From NCBI GenBank assembly GCA_034437535.1, contig DAOTTZ010000119.1:1-64000 (forward strand): a DNA stretch of 64,000 nt, read 5' to 3'. The notes beneath the pieces were generated by a model. It saw only the letters and a program-made list of their open reading frames with translations, ran no database searches and was not told the origin of the DNA. Position numbers and translations under genes: made by a program. Positions 63,803 through 64,000 of the stretch are shown piece after piece; position 1 is the stretch's first letter, and every line of letters starts with the position of its first letter. The DNA comes from J038 sp034437535. GTDB taxonomy: Bacteria; Chloroflexota; Anaerolineae; Aggregatilineales; Phototrophicaceae.

Positions 63803-64000
63803 CGTTACTGCAACGGATTCAACAACTTCAGTTTACCGACCCAGCAGAGGCCGAGCGGCTTCTGCTAGGGTTCATCAACGAGACGTTTCCACTCCAGGCG
63901 ACGACGTGTGAACTGCGCCCACAAGCGATTTCGCTCAATTCCTTCAACGGCTTCATCACGCTGGAAGATGGCACGCGCAAGTTCTTCAAGACTCATACTG
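63799..64000 (+). CDS. Partial unrecognised protein after hisD
   Basis: The frame starts with an ATG overlapping the hisD stop and is open to the end of the window (67 codons). The visible part is MTLLQRIQQLQF, then a helical segment, then FNGFITLEDGTRKFFKTHT. The last part looks like the N-terminal strand-turn-strand of kinase-like phosphotransferase folds, but too little is visible to name a family. The overlap with hisD suggests translational coupling. Confidence 0.6.
   Translation, partial: MTLLQRIQQLQFTDPAEAERLLLGFINETFPLQATTCELRPQAISLNSFNGFITLEDGTRKFFKTHT

Noticed and set aside
1..64000. tRNA, rRNA, CRISPR arrays, insertion sequences
   Set aside because: Intergenic regions were read on both strands; no cloverleaf-like sequence, regularly spaced repeat or transposase was found. 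A covariance search could still find a small RNA.

Overview
The window looks like chromosomal DNA of a Chloroflexota bacterium, most likely Anaerolineae-like. Pointers are the hydrophobic DUF2298 (Chlor_Arch_YYY) and Agl23-like families, known mainly from Chloroflexi and Archaea; mevalonate-pathway enzymes in a bacterium; a sulfolipid synthase (sqdB); and an RpoC clamp insertion unlike that of Proteobacteria. This assignment is inferred from protein families; no search was run. Genes are densely packed and often overlap by 1-14 bases. TTG and GTG starts are common. Vegetative promoters of the TTGACA-17-TATAAT type are easy to see. No tRNA, rRNA, CRISPR array, transposase or prophage gene was recognised.

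Layout. (1) 1-18710: five very large multi-pass membrane proteins (GT-C glycosyltransferase-like, two with DUF2298 regions, one Agl23-like protein fused to an NHL propeller) surround an ECF sigma / anti-sigma pair and end at a strong terminator; probably an envelope glycan or lipid-linked sugar assembly locus. (2) 18717-24350, minus strand: a complete oligopeptide/dipeptide ABC importer with fused ATPases. (3) 24888-33252: a DUF5946 gene, then the translation/transcription operon nusA, a small NusA-tail-like gene, ylxR, infB, rbfA, nrnA, truB, ribF, headed by a strong promoter and an attenuator-like leader; rimP and ylxQ are not in their usual places. (4) 33239-35395, minus strand: small membrane protein, era, and a DUF692/MNIO-like gene. 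(5) 35655-39449: pckA, mdh and a CobW-type GTPase. (6) 39446-44314: rpoC alone, without rpoB, behind two tandem promoters and a leader hairpin. (7) 44370-47977: secreted NodB-fold protein, lipoprotein glycoside hydrolase and secreted cyclophilin. (8) 48030-50964: mevalonate kinase, UbiA-type prenyltransferase and a (di)phosphomevalonate decarboxylase, transcribed divergently. (9) 51010-57796: RseP-type site-2 protease, HEAT-repeat protein, SCP2 protein, and a run of TolB-like, LysM-M23 and SH3b envelope genes. (10) 57867-64000: ErpA-type Fe-S carrier with a SufR-type regulator and clear operator-like palindromes, then pheA, asd, sqdB, hisD and the start of a further gene.

How the parts work together. 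Regions 1, 7 and 9 are envelope building and maintenance. Region 8 gives isoprenoid precursors and a polyprenyl-linked transferase that could feed the glycosyltransferases of region 1. Regions 3 and 6 are the core gene-expression machinery; both nusA and rpoC have a terminator-like hairpin just after the promoter, suggesting shared control by attenuation. Region 10 links Fe-S supply to amino-acid biosynthesis through a shared divergent promoter.

The best candidates for undescribed biology are the sigma-factor-containing membrane glycosyltransferase locus with its seven-codon bridging frame, the small gene that repeats the NusA C-terminal tail, the paired leader hairpins of nusA and rpoC, and the palindromes at the erpA and sufR/pheA promoters.
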